Shown here one piece after another: positions 45,001 through 56,521 of a stretch of 64,000 bases of DNA. Both the position numbers and the translations under genes were made by a program. The notes beneath the pieces are model-generated. The model was not told the origin of the DNA. It saw only the letters and a list, made by a program, of their open reading frames with translations, and ran no database searches. The DNA is taken from positions 38,720,440 through 38,784,439 of the forward strand of contig OX485807.1 of NCBI GenBank assembly GCA_950295325.1, written 5' to 3'. Source of the DNA: Polytrichum commune. Its lineage: Eukaryota > Streptophyta > Polytrichopsida > Polytrichales > Polytrichaceae. How positions within the stretch are numbered: the stretch's first letter is position 1; each line of letters begins with the position of its first letter.

Positions 45001-46063
45001 TCACAAAACCCCCATATTGTTGTGTCTTGAATGAATGGTTGGTATACTATGGAATGGGTCATCTCCAACTTCCAATATAATCCAGGGTGAAATCATTTAT
45101 GCACCCCGAAGGCAACCAGCACAAAGACAAAACCATCACCCGATATAGAGGTTTAGAAATCAACCATAACGTCCAAGAAGGCAATGAAAACCACTGCGCC
45201 GCAAAAACCTAGTGAAGGAATAACTGAACACCAAACACACCTGTGATACGGACGTCAATCCCCCGCCACTCCTCCCGACGAATCCGCAACCCACCCATGA
45301 CGATGACAACCCACCCACCCCGCAACTTAATTCTTCCTGTGGTTACAAACCATCCAGAGCAGATCCACCCTCCTCACTCTTTCAACCTCCTGCTCCTCCT
45401 CAGCATAACCTGCGTCCGTCGGCCCAATACTGCTCCTAGCTGCAGTCAGTCTCCTATAAAACCAATACACAAATCCTCCTCCAACCCAAACGAAAAATCC
45501 ACCAAGCAAGCAAGCCCCGGATCACCACGCATTCTGACGCCCAAAGCAGAGTAAGATCTGGTATCTGGAACACCGGTTGTTAGGATTGTGAGAGGGGAGC
45601 GGGGCGGCGATTTCTGTGCCTGTCTATCTGTCAACGGAAGAAGCAGGAGATGGTGCAGAAGAAGAGTGCGAGGGAAGAAGACAACAAGACAGAGAGCAGC
45701 CGAGGACCCTCGCGTGATGGCGAGGTGCCTATCTATTGACGGTGGCGATGATGACTCAGCGTCCCTAATTAGGTCCCAAACCACGTCCTAATTCACATCC
45801 CCAACCACTGGCACGGTCGCCTTTCTTTCACTCCTTACAGTAGGTCGTACTACTTGGACATATTTTAGGGCATCGAATATGCTAAGCTTTAGCCACACTA
45901 ATAAAATAAGCGCCAAGTTCCATGTACTAGTGCCCGTCCGTTTTTTAAATGGGTGAGAAACGGGTGACATCATTCAAAAAATGGGTGATGTCACCCATTT
46001 TATGGAGGGGTACTTCTATGTGGGATGCCGGTTTATTGGTCCTGTCTGTAGGACAGAGGCTAT
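39010..46063. other. 7-kb region without a supported gene
   Basis: The start includes the upstream region of the PNL gene. Short open frames (for example 39216-39638, 43701-44271 and 45243-45791) lack recognisable domains and have unremarkable composition. Diverged local duplications are visible: about 41729-41825 against 42009-42105, and about 44480-44620 against 44660-44810. A short GGGTGACATCA...TGATGTCACCC hairpin lies near 45961-46000. Probably old, decayed repeat sequence. Confidence 0.45.
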
Positions 46064-46071
46064 GCATCAAC

Positions 46072-46576
46072 CCCGGGTACGCAACTCCCATATTATACGC
46101 AGGGGGCATCGTACTTAAAACGGCTTAGAGGACGGCTTTTGTAAAAATTATATCAAATTATATCAAATTAAAATGATCAAAAAGTTGGGTGAAGACCATA
46201 TTAAATAAAATGAGATGAAAAAAAAGTTGGGTTGCATATTTATTAAGCCTCCCATTAAAATTATAAGCCATGAATAGTTACCTCCCATTAAAATTATAAT
46301 TCATTCACAATGTTAAAATTTTATTAAAAAATCCAAAAAGTTGGGTAGTTTGACCTATGGTACATGTATTAAAAAATCATATAATTAGGTTTTTAATGCA
46401 ATTATATGCTTCAAAATATATTCATTTCCTATATATAATTACATTTTTGGATTCCTTGTTAGAAGGGCTACAAGGGTTTCCTACATTAAAACAAATTGTA
46501 TCACTCAATATTGGACTAAAACGCATTATAAGTGATTATAATCAGGACCATATAATACGGGAGTTGCGTACCTGGG
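46072..46576. mobile_element. 505-bp TIR element (MITE-like)
   Basis: The left end CCCGGGTACGCAACTCCC and the complement of the right end CCCAGGTACGCAACTCCC match at 17 of 18 positions and continue to TATTAT. Both sides are flanked by GCATCAAC (46064-46071 and 46577-46584), an exact 8-bp duplication. The interior is AT-rich. The frame at 46357-46731 runs out of the element and is not considered a gene. Confidence 0.85.
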
Positions 46577-47635
46577 GCATCAACTTCTTCGTTTCAAGAG
46601 CAAATTTTGTAACCACTTTGCGTTCACACTTGGAAGTTACTTGTTTTTGTTATTTTTGGTCCACTTTATTTAATGTGGATGTTAACTATAATTATATGTG
46701 TATATATGTATATGTGTATATAGAACTATAATTGCTCCCTAAAATGCATTGAAAGAAATCTAGTTAACTATAGTTATTTCGGCAGTTCTTGATTATTTAT
46801 TCTAAAAATTTCGGGTGATATCAAAATCCTTGACCTACATTTGAGAAGAAGGTGCACAAAATCCAAGAAAGATTTGGTATAGTAAATAGCCATGGATTGG
46901 CATGAGCAAAGTGGACAACTATAATTGTAGTCTTTGATAGTAAAGGACAGAGCCTCAAGGTTCTACCGTTTTCTTGTTTCGATTTCCTATTTTTTAACTA
47001 AATTTGGTGAGTGATAAGACATGACACTTTATGAAGGTCACCAGCAATGGAGGTCATCATCATTTAACTTTTTATATTTGATTTGCACATCAATTTCCAC
47101 ACATTTAGTGAATGAATTCCAAATTAAGTGTTGTTGATATGCGTAGGTTGGTACTACTATCATCTATGGAAATATGTAAATTTTTATATATTTAAATTTT
47201 TTTAGTTGAAATTGTCATTGTACATTGTTTATAAGTGATTTTTGATACATTTTTGTATTAAGCCCGACACGTAACATGGGCCATCATTAGTACATATTGA
47301 CTAGATTTAAGATAATGATAGTCTAGAATGAGTTTATAGTAAAAGCACATAGTTCATTATTTTTGCATTAATAGATTTGCAAAATAGCATGTGATTACAT
47401 GGTTTAGGGTTTGTTACATGGTTTGTTACATGGTTTAGGGTTTGCCTCGTAAAAGAATTGAATTATTACAAAGGAGAGATTCCTCATGTGATTATCAATA
47501 TGTGGTTTAGCTTATTGACGCAATCCATGAATATTCTGATTACTTTGGCTAAGATTGGGTAAAAGGCTATAGTAGGATAACCTAATTTAAAATCATAATT
47601 AATCTAAGAATGTCGACAATTTTGATGAATGTTGA

Positions 47636-49561
47636 TGTGAGGCCAAACCCCCCACCCTTAAGCGTCCGTAGTCCGAGTAGTGGGTTTGGGCTCACATTCC
47701 TCCGCGGTATTGGATTTGGACTTGGATGAGTCCATAGTACAAGGTTCACCCTTCAAGTGGTCTTGGATTTAACTTTGGTCTTTGCTTCCTTTGTCTTGCC
47801 ATCGCGAGAGTGCTCCACATTCTCCATTAAGTTGTGCACGTGGTTTATTTTTAAAGAGAGGATGCAAGTGTTAAAAAAACACTATTCTCTATAGTCAATC
47901 TCAAATACATTTACTTGTGAAAGCCACACATAACACTAACTAGCATAATGTAACTAACTACTTGTCTATGAGCTAATTAGGTAGGCTATCTACTAAGCTC
48001 CTTCATGAACCCATCTCTTTACTTTCTAATTACATAAACCTAGCTCCTTCATAAACCCAGCTCCTTCATAAACCCAGCTTCTTAGCTTCTAACTAAACAA
48101 ACCCAGCTCCTTCATAAACCCAGCTCCTTCATGAACCCAGCTCCTTAGCTTCTAACTAAACAAACCCAGGTCCTTCATAAACCCAGCTCTTTACTTTCTA
48201 ACTAAACAAACCCAGCTCCTTCATAAACCCAGCTCCTTACTTCTAACTAAATAAACCCAGCTCCTTACTTCTAATTAAATAAACCCAGCTCCTTCATAAA
48301 CCCAGCTCCTTAGCTGCGGCTACTTCTAACTAAGTTTCTCCACCCTCAATCACAAAAACCAGAAAATGAACAAAAGAGAGCTTCTCCAAGGCCTCCCCCT
48401 AATTCACCTACCTAATTCCACTAATCCCACTAAGTCCCCTACCTAATTCCACATTTTTTCCCGAGCTCTAAGAGCTCAACTTCCTAGAGAAGAGAGGGAG
48501 AGAGAGAATTTCCTAACTTCACTAAGACTAACTAATCCACACAAGTATATTTTTGCACTCATCACAACATCAAGTGCTCAACTCTTAAACATGGAACTTG
48601 CAACCACGTGTATTCAAAACATGAACTTTAAGTACCACAAATTGGAATCATGAATTAACTTTAAAATCCTTCACGTCAACACTAATTCTACCAAGAGGTC
48701 AAGCCCTCTTCAAGGCTAACAAGCCTTGGCTCTCAAACTAAAAACTAAGCACACACATGTGCTCCAATATGGCTTCCCACACCCACACTTATAACTCGTG
48801 GGGTGCCTTGGAGCACAAAGGAAAGAGAGGATGAGTGAGGGAAGAATGAGGGATTATATAGTAAGCTTGAGGGGGTAAGCACCCTCAAGGCTCACGATAA
48901 GCCCTTGAGATTTCCTCCTACTTAGTAGGCGCCAATCCTATCTTCTAAGCCTTCCTCCCTCAAATGATCAACAAGGATCCTAATTCGAACATTTAACTAG
49001 CCTTGGCTTTCTACCTACCACACTTTACCAAACTTGGGATGCTTCAACCCAAACTTAGCCTCCTTCGCTTTCCGCCGCCATAACTTTCTCCCCTTACTTT
49101 CCCAAATCGTTGCTCACCACTTAATTCAAACCACGATGCTTAACTCGTGATTTGATTGGTGCTTTGAGAATTTGCTTATCCTCCACCTTGCATTCTTCCT
49201 TGGGCCTTCCCCATTAAGTGGCCTTGATGAGGTGGTCCACTTGTGCGCTCCATGTGATCCTCCATTCATCCCAATTCGAATGCACTTGCCTCTTGAGTCA
49301 CTTTGGTTGTCTCCATCCATTTGTACTAGCCTACTCACTAACTACTCAATCCAAGTTCTCCTTACCTATCCTCATTCACTCAAATCCTTCCGAAGGTAAA
49401 AACACAATAACAACTCACATCCTAGCCTCTTACAACATGGTACTTCTAAGACTAACATTTCACTCTTTTTATATTTTTGTGAAGTAACATGCTACTTCAA
49501 AGTGCATCAACTAACGTTTCAAGGGTCTAAGACTAAATGTGGGCACCCTTTTGGGCTCACA
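47636..49561 (-). repeat. Solo LTR, copy 1 (minus orientation), 1,926 bp
   Basis: Begins TGTGAGGCCAAA and ends TTTTGGGCTCACA, with identical 5-bp GTTGA on both sides (47631-47635 and 49562-49566). The TG...CA ends and 5-bp duplication are diagnostic of an LTR, and no internal retrotransposon sequence is attached. It matches the copy at 50506-51971 in opposite orientation at both ends. Between about 47990 and 48310 it contains a minisatellite of CCCAGCTCCTTCATAAA-type units. Confidence 0.85.
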
Positions 49562-49566
49562 GTTGA

Positions 49567-49903
49567 CTACATTGTGAATTTTATGTTACACTAATTTTTA
49601 AAAATCAAATGCAAGAGTATGGACTATATCCAAATGCCCCTGTTTTTGGTAAGTAAATGGCCTACTCACTGCCGGATTGTTGTTCGGGTAATTAGAGTGA
49701 GGCGAGTGACCATCAACATTGCATGAACTGATACATAGAGATTTTTTAAGTTTATACCCCTAATTGATAATCTAATTGTCAATGTAACCATTACATAAAG
49801 TGAAATAATCATGTGTTTGTATTAATAAAACTTAATTGTGACACCTAAATGATACCATAATAAAATTTTAAATATTTCATGAGTGTTTCCTTTGGTTTGT
49901 TTG

Positions 49904-49934
<31 letters not shown>

Positions 49935-50505
49935 CAAATAAAATTAAGATCTAGATTCTAAAAACATCATAAAATACATGTTCCTTAGGAGTACTCCTCA
50001 AAAGAAAGGACTTGAAGAACAAAGTGGCCTTTAGTACCCAAGGGTTTACCCAAGGTGACCGGCCGATCCGGTCACCGGAGCTTTCTAACCGGCACATGTC
50101 CTTCTTGTGACCGTTAAGACCACCGGTCCTTTGGCACCCGATCTTGCACAACACAAAATGTAGGACACCCCATTCATGGGGGGTACCGGTCCTTGGGTGA
50201 GAGGGATGGGCACATGGCACCACCCTCTTTTCACCGGCCCATTCATTTTTATTTTTTTAAATGGACTGGGACCGGTGCATGTAACCTTGCCTTAATATCT
50301 AACCATTTCAAGGGCTTCATAGAATGGAGACAAGTGCACCAAGTGTCCTCGTATCATTAAATATCATTAGAATGGTGGAAAGTGTGTCATAACATTATAC
50401 AGTTTTGGATCAATTTTCTGTGGGGTTTGAAATTTGTGGGGTTATATTTTGGGTTTCTCCTATAATTTGGGTATACTCAGCCTCAGTTTAGGGTTGACCA
50501 CTTGT
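49567..50505. other. Spacer between the two solo LTRs
   Basis: Contains a (TA)n microsatellite at about 49908-49934 and a region near 50040-50280 rich in ACCGG words. No gene seen. Confidence 0.4.
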
Positions 50506-51971
50506 TGTGAGCCCAAAATGGTGCCCACATGTGGTGATTAACTCTTCGAAACCAATTTTAGTTTGACTTTGATGTGTTATGGCTATTCACAAAACATAAA
50601 AAGAGTGAAGTGTGGTGTGGATTTAAGTTTAGGCATTAGAATGTGTTGTGTAGTTAATTCAAGGTTTGATTTCAATAAGAGGATGCCTTGATTATGTGAG
50701 TAAAGGGTAAGGTGAGGCAAGGTGAGCTCTGCAGGTTAAATGCCCACTTTTGGATCCACCTTGGTAGTTTAGGAAGAAGGAAGCTTGGTGGAAGGGGATT
50801 AGTCCCTACTTTGAAGGTGAAGGTTAAGGGATTGTGATTGGAGGTGCTAATCCTCCCACCCTATCCTCACCTCTCTCTCCCTCTCTCCCTCTCTCCCTCT
50901 CTCCCTCTTTGCTACTTAAGGTGTTCTTTCTCTCATTTGCAACTCTCTCCATCAAGCGCTCTCAAGGGGAGCAAGCTCTTAAAGAGCTTGAGCACGTGTG
51001 TGTGACATTAGTTTTTAGTAGAGTTGATTAATTAAGCTCTCTCTCAAGGCCCCAAGTGAGGGAGCTCTTGAGCTTAAGGTTGCATGTAGTGATTAGGTGT
51101 TAGTTAGTTAAAGTAGTGTGTTAGATTAGCGCATGACTTAGCATCAAAAGAAAGAAAAGAGAGGAGGAATTAGAACCTTGATGATGGGATGGGAGAGGTT
51201 GTATTAAGGGTAGCCAAGATTAAGGTGAGGAGCGACTGCTGGAGGGATTCGGCTGGGCCTAAGGCCAACCAGCTTAGCTGCTGGACTAAGGTGAGGATTT
51301 AACTGCTGGAGGGATTCGGCTGGGCCTAAGGCCTCACCCGCTTAGTTGCTGGACTAAGGTGAGGAGCGACTGCTGGAGGGATTCGGCTGGGGCCTAAGGC
51401 CTAAGAAGCTTGGCTGCGGGAAGATAATTTGGCTTGGGCCTAAGTATTTCATTAGCTCTAATTAGTCAAACTACTAGGGGGGTTGTAGTTAGGATAATCC
51501 TTTTAGGATTGATAGACCATGATAGATTATTGCATGCCATCTTGGCTTTAGGTAGAGTTGGATTTACTAGGAAAGTAGAAGTGTGTGGGACTTTCAAATG
51601 TGTGGATGGTTACCCATTGAAGCAAGTGTTTTTAAACACTCGTACCTTTGGTTGGAATATAATACGTGCACAATCAATGGGAACTGTGGAGGATCCTAGC
51701 AAGGACAAGATAAAGGAAGTAAAAATCAAGAAGTCTAGAGGGATCTCTTTAAGGGCATGCGTGGCCAAGGCCGCGGGTTGGACCCTTGAAAAATCAAATT
51801 CCACTACGAGCAACGATGCTCACAATAATAAAGCAAAGGAGTTAAGATGAAGTTAGTGCCTTGAACATGAGAGCCGTATAGCAATTCATGTTATGGTATT
51901 AGGAATTGAATGTGATTCTCAAAGCCATCACCCGGACTAGGACGCCTAAGGGTGGTGGATTTGGCCTCACA
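50506..51971 (+). repeat. Solo LTR, copy 2 (plus orientation), 1,466 bp
   Basis: Begins TGTGAGCCCAAAA and ends TTTGGCCTCACA, flanked by CTTGT and CCTGT, a 5-bp duplication with one change. Its first ~150 bp and last ~45 bp match copy 1 inverted. A CTCTCTCC microsatellite (about 50872-50910) precedes a TACTTAAG TATA-like site, the usual LTR promoter position. Three tandem units of about 67 bp (GGAGGGATTCGGCTGGG core) lie at 51219-51420. The 138-codon frame at 51434-51850 has no recognisable domain. Confidence 0.8.
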
Positions 51972-54900
51972 CCTGTAGCTAGCTAAATTCACGTGGGGGA
52001 AACATTATCAAATGTAAACCAATATTTAATAGTGTTTAAATTGACATGGTTGATGTGTCTGGTTGGAGGAAGCCCCAGATGGAGTCCCAACTCATATAGA
52101 AACTTGCTAACCCAGGGGGTGCTCTTAATTGGAAAATGACATGCATGGGTCATTATGAAATTATTACCCTATATGGAAGAAGTCTATAAAGGAAAAAAAA
52201 TGTATCTGCACTCATGGCAGGCTAGAAAATGAACTTGTGTATTTATACCAAGCTTATCAATTTAATGGGAAAAATGCCTCCATTACATACATAAGAATTA
52301 AATAGGCCTTTATTACATATGTTATCAATTTAATGGGAAAAATGCCTCCATTACATACATAAGAATTGAATAGGCCTTTATTACATATGAAATCGGTTTT
52401 TACTTTCCAATGAGAAAGTCATTGGATATTTTTTTCCATCCATAACATGTAACTCATCGATTGCAATAAACAAACAAAGACAAGAGCACAATAACTTAGC
52501 CACAATCTAAAGAGAAAAACTCAAGGGCGCCCTACATGAGTTTGGGCCCTCTAGTTTTGTAAAACCCTAAAACCCAAATGCAAACCCCAACAAGAATAGA
52601 AAATGTAGTCAATGAGAACTATTAATATATGACAACAATAGACCAAAATGTGAATTAGATGAACTCACACATTTATTACCTCCTTGTTTTACATCTACCT
52701 TTACTTCAACATTCTTAATAGATTTTTTCAATGTACACAATAGAGAAAAATAATACCTCTCTCTTGTGTATATTATGTATGCTAATGCCCCAAATATCAC
52801 CCCTTCTTACACTCACATCAATTCATATGTGGTATGAAGAATCCACCCCCTTCCCACCCCCTGCGTCTTGCTAGCCACTAAACACATTGTTAGCTAAATA
52901 TTGCCCTAGCTACCATGCTACCTAGATTCATTCCCCTTTTAGAAAGGGCATGGACGTGCTAGGGTGAGTGTAAGCCAAAATTTTTGGCCGAATTGTTCAA
53001 CTATAGGCTTAGGGTAGAAGCTGGGATGAAACTCATCCAGATGAATGAAAATAGTTGAACAATAGGCTCAGTAGGTAGTTATAACTATAGGCTTACGGCC
53101 ATAGGGGGCCTTAGGTAGTTGCAGTAACTATTGTGTTCTCCTCGCCTCTGTAAGAGGGCTGGCGAGGAAGGGCAAGACGGACATTTCTTTGATAATTTGA
53201 GCGCATTGCTGAAGCTAATAGTTTTGTCTCCCTTAGTCCCGTACTCGGGCGAGGATCATAGTTAAACTATCTTCTGTAAGAATTAGTGATCGCTGCAATG
53301 ATTGCAGGACATTGTTTTCCATTTGAAGCTAATTGTTGTTCTGAATTTATGAATCGATTGAACGGCCGAAGCCTTGTCGAACTATTCGCGTGTTTTGAGT
53401 GTATGAATGTGAAATTGGATAACTATTTTCTGTGAATGAAATAACGAGTGACTGAGGATAAGATTGTGAGTGAAAGTGAAGGATTCTGGAGTGAAAGAGA
53501 GAAGGTGTGAATAGAGAAGAGATGAAATCAACAATGAGCAAATATTGAGAAATCCTAAAGGTGTGAGAGCCTGACGAGTGAAACCAGGAGTGGAAGGAAT
53601 TGTTGTAATGTCCTACATATTGTAAAACTATCGACTAAGTATGAAGCCCTGAGTATAGCGGAACAATTGGTAATCGTTAGTAAGGAGGATATGAGGATTG
53701 TCGCAAGGGTAAACTACCGATGATATTAGAAACATATCCAGTCGGAAAGATAAGAGAGAAATGTCAAAAACTTCGAGGATGAGAGAGTAATTGGAAGTGA
53801 GGGCAGAGAGTCCCTGTGAGATTAGCGCATATGTAAAATCCTTGGCCGAAGAAGGTGAACCCTAAACGAGGAAGGAAGGAGATCCTTACCCGAGAGTCGA
53901 GAGAGTTGAGAGAGAACTATGGTCTCCCTGTGAGAGGACGCGCCAAGAGCGAACAGAGAAAAGGGGGAACCTGTAAGGCCGAGAGGCAATCCAGAGCATA
54001 ACTATGGTTTATAGTTGAGAATTGTTGCAGACTGAGAAGGCCTGGCAGGATGCCAAGTGCCAATTGAGTGTTGATTAACATATTGTGTAACTATTGGCTA
54101 TCGTTAAGATCAACTATAGGCTGAGAGGAAGTCGAGAGGTCAAGAGTCCAACCATTGTGTGAAATGATTATTATTGGCCTGTAAGAGGCATGATGAAGTT
54201 GAAGGAGCATAGTTCCGCCTTAAGAGAATATAGTTGAAATTTGAACTTAGGCTGTTAGTGTTGTAATTGAAAGAAATAGAGGGTGGGAGAGAAACTCACT
54301 CAACCGAGGTGATGAGAAATCACTTCTGATCGGTTGAGTAGAGAAAGTCGTGAGAATTGTCAAGATAAAGTCAGATAGGTTTAACTTTGGATTATCAGGG
54401 AGACTTAGGCAAAAGTTAACCTAATTTCAATTGGATTGTAAGAGGGATTGAAATAACTTTGGTTTATAAAGATTATCTAGGCATAAGTTAATCTAATCAT
54501 AATCAAGTTTTAATTGATAATTAGTCACGAGGAGAGATCTTTGAGTATGGAATGCGATTTAATCCTTTCAACTATTGTCTTGTGTGTTACCCTGGTTGTT
54601 GTTGTTGCAGGTTGTGCAGGGCGACCGAGACTATAGCTGATTGTTAAGCTTTGTTAATTGCATAAGTTGTGAGTAATGATTAAATCCGGAGATAAGGAAC
54701 GAACAATTGTTTTGTATTGGAATTAACATTGACCAAATAATAAAGGAATTGCTTTGAATTGAAGATGCATTGGCCAATGGTTATCAAAGACAATTGTGAT
54801 ACTCAAAGACTATTGTTCTCGAAAGACTATTGTTATACAAAATCTCATGACGAGATGGTTACTACTGAGACTGACACACATATCCCACTGAATGAGACAC

Positions 54901-55736
54901 AGTGAGAGGGAAACCAAGAAAGAGGAAGAGAGTAAAAGACATACCAGTCATGTTCTAGAGTGAATATAGCAAACCTTTGGTCTAATTAAAGAACTATGAA
55001 GTGACAAATGCCTGTAATAGACACCAGTTAAGTCTTCCTTGAGAGTCTGTACCCTGGGTTTTTGGGTTATTTAAGTGAGAGCAAAAACTAACTACAGTGA
55101 GTAATATTATAGTTTTCCGCTACACAATACAACAAATACTTCGTGGAGCACATGTTCTTAGAAAAAACTAATTTACAATAGAATGTTGGGAATCTGAGGA
55201 ACTTTGCCATGTTAGAAATTCCAAAGAGGGAAATGAGACCGCTTTGCCAAGTGACATTTTCAAAGGAGAAACAAACAACTCCCTTTTCCTTGATGCAAAG
55301 CATGGGTATTAGGCCATGTTTCCCCTTTACCCTAGAGGGAAAATTTGAGAAGCTCCTTGTGAACATTTCTCAGAATGCTTGGTGCCTTTGCAACGGATTG
55401 TGTAAATTGCACAAGTAGTCGAACCACAACAGATCTCGTCTACCATTTCACACAACATGTCAACAAGTTTGTCTCACAAATGGAACCCTCCGCCCACAAG
55501 CACAAAGATAGATACAGGGAAGAAGGCAAAATTTGCATTCTCTGTGGAGCTTCAGTTGTAAGTGCTCACTTAAGATATGGATATATGGATATCTAGTAAA
55601 TATGGCAGTTGACATAATTAGTACTTTCGACATCACTCGGGAAGGAGAGCGCACTCCACCACATGCGGTGTCTGGAAGGTGATTCGCAAACCACGAGCCA
55701 GGAGTTCTAACTTACGGACACAACTACACTGCTAAA
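51972..55736. other. Intergenic region, no supported gene
   Basis: A ~74-bp segment with AATGCCTCCATTACATACATAAGAATT-type sequence is duplicated at about 52258-52390 and related to sequence near 61900-61990, so it belongs to a dispersed repeat. From 53000 to 54900 the DNA is rich in GAGAG and AACTAT words and looks like the leader of an unidentified element. The frames at 55209-55596 include a C-x2-C (KICILCGASVV) but I cannot assign them. Confidence 0.4.
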
Positions 55737-56521
55737 TACCACGGGCACAAGGGGGACCCCGGAGTGACACCCGGGACTTGTGATGCCATTGGTGAAAAGG
55801 CCTAAGTGATCCTAATGTGGGCGAGGGCCCCAGACATTGGGAACGCCCCCCACCCATGGAGACTAAGAGGCACGAGGGTAAGGCCATCACCTATGAATAG
55901 CTTATGGCGTGTGGGTTCTAGAATGCTCAAGAGCACCTCAATTGGAGGTGTGAGCTAGGAGATATGACAATTTGAGTGGGGCGTTGTCCTGGAACAACGC
56001 CCTAGTACAAAAGTAGCTTGGAAGTGACTCCCGGGACTGCCAAGCTTTGAATAGGCATAACTTCCTCGAAGTTATGATGTTCTGAAGCCGTTGGGGGCTT
56101 TTAGCCCCAGTGGCTAAGGGGAGTATCTACTTGTCCTCACCCACACTTGGTCTACTTGGGGTGAGGTGGTGTGGCCTCATCCACCCGAGGCTGAATGGCA
56201 CGGCCTCTATAGGCATTGGTCCAATGTGAGGCCATAGTTGCCTAGTATGGTTCGGGTTCTTATAGTATTGCTCGGGCAATGCGATGATCAACATAACATT
56301 GGACTTCCATGAATGAAAGTCCACATCTAAGAATTGGTTACCGATTAAGGGGTAAGTCCCGAAAGCAAAGTAGGAGGGTTGGTTCCCCTCCTATGAACTA
56401 TAAGGTCCGGGATAGGAGGAGCTAATCATTAGCTTGGCGGAATGCAAAGGGTTAGCGTTTGTGATCTTTGCTAGGATTGAAAATGGTCGATATAGTTAAG
56501 GGGAGCTAGTGAGGATTGCGA
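55737..56521 (+). repeat. Truncated copy of the gypsy LTR
   Basis: Aligns with 11427-12361 from GGGCACAAGGGGGACCCC to the common LTR end GCGACA, with an internal deletion of roughly 100-150 bp near 56070. The 5' part of the LTR is missing. No pol sequence is attached. Confidence 0.8.
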
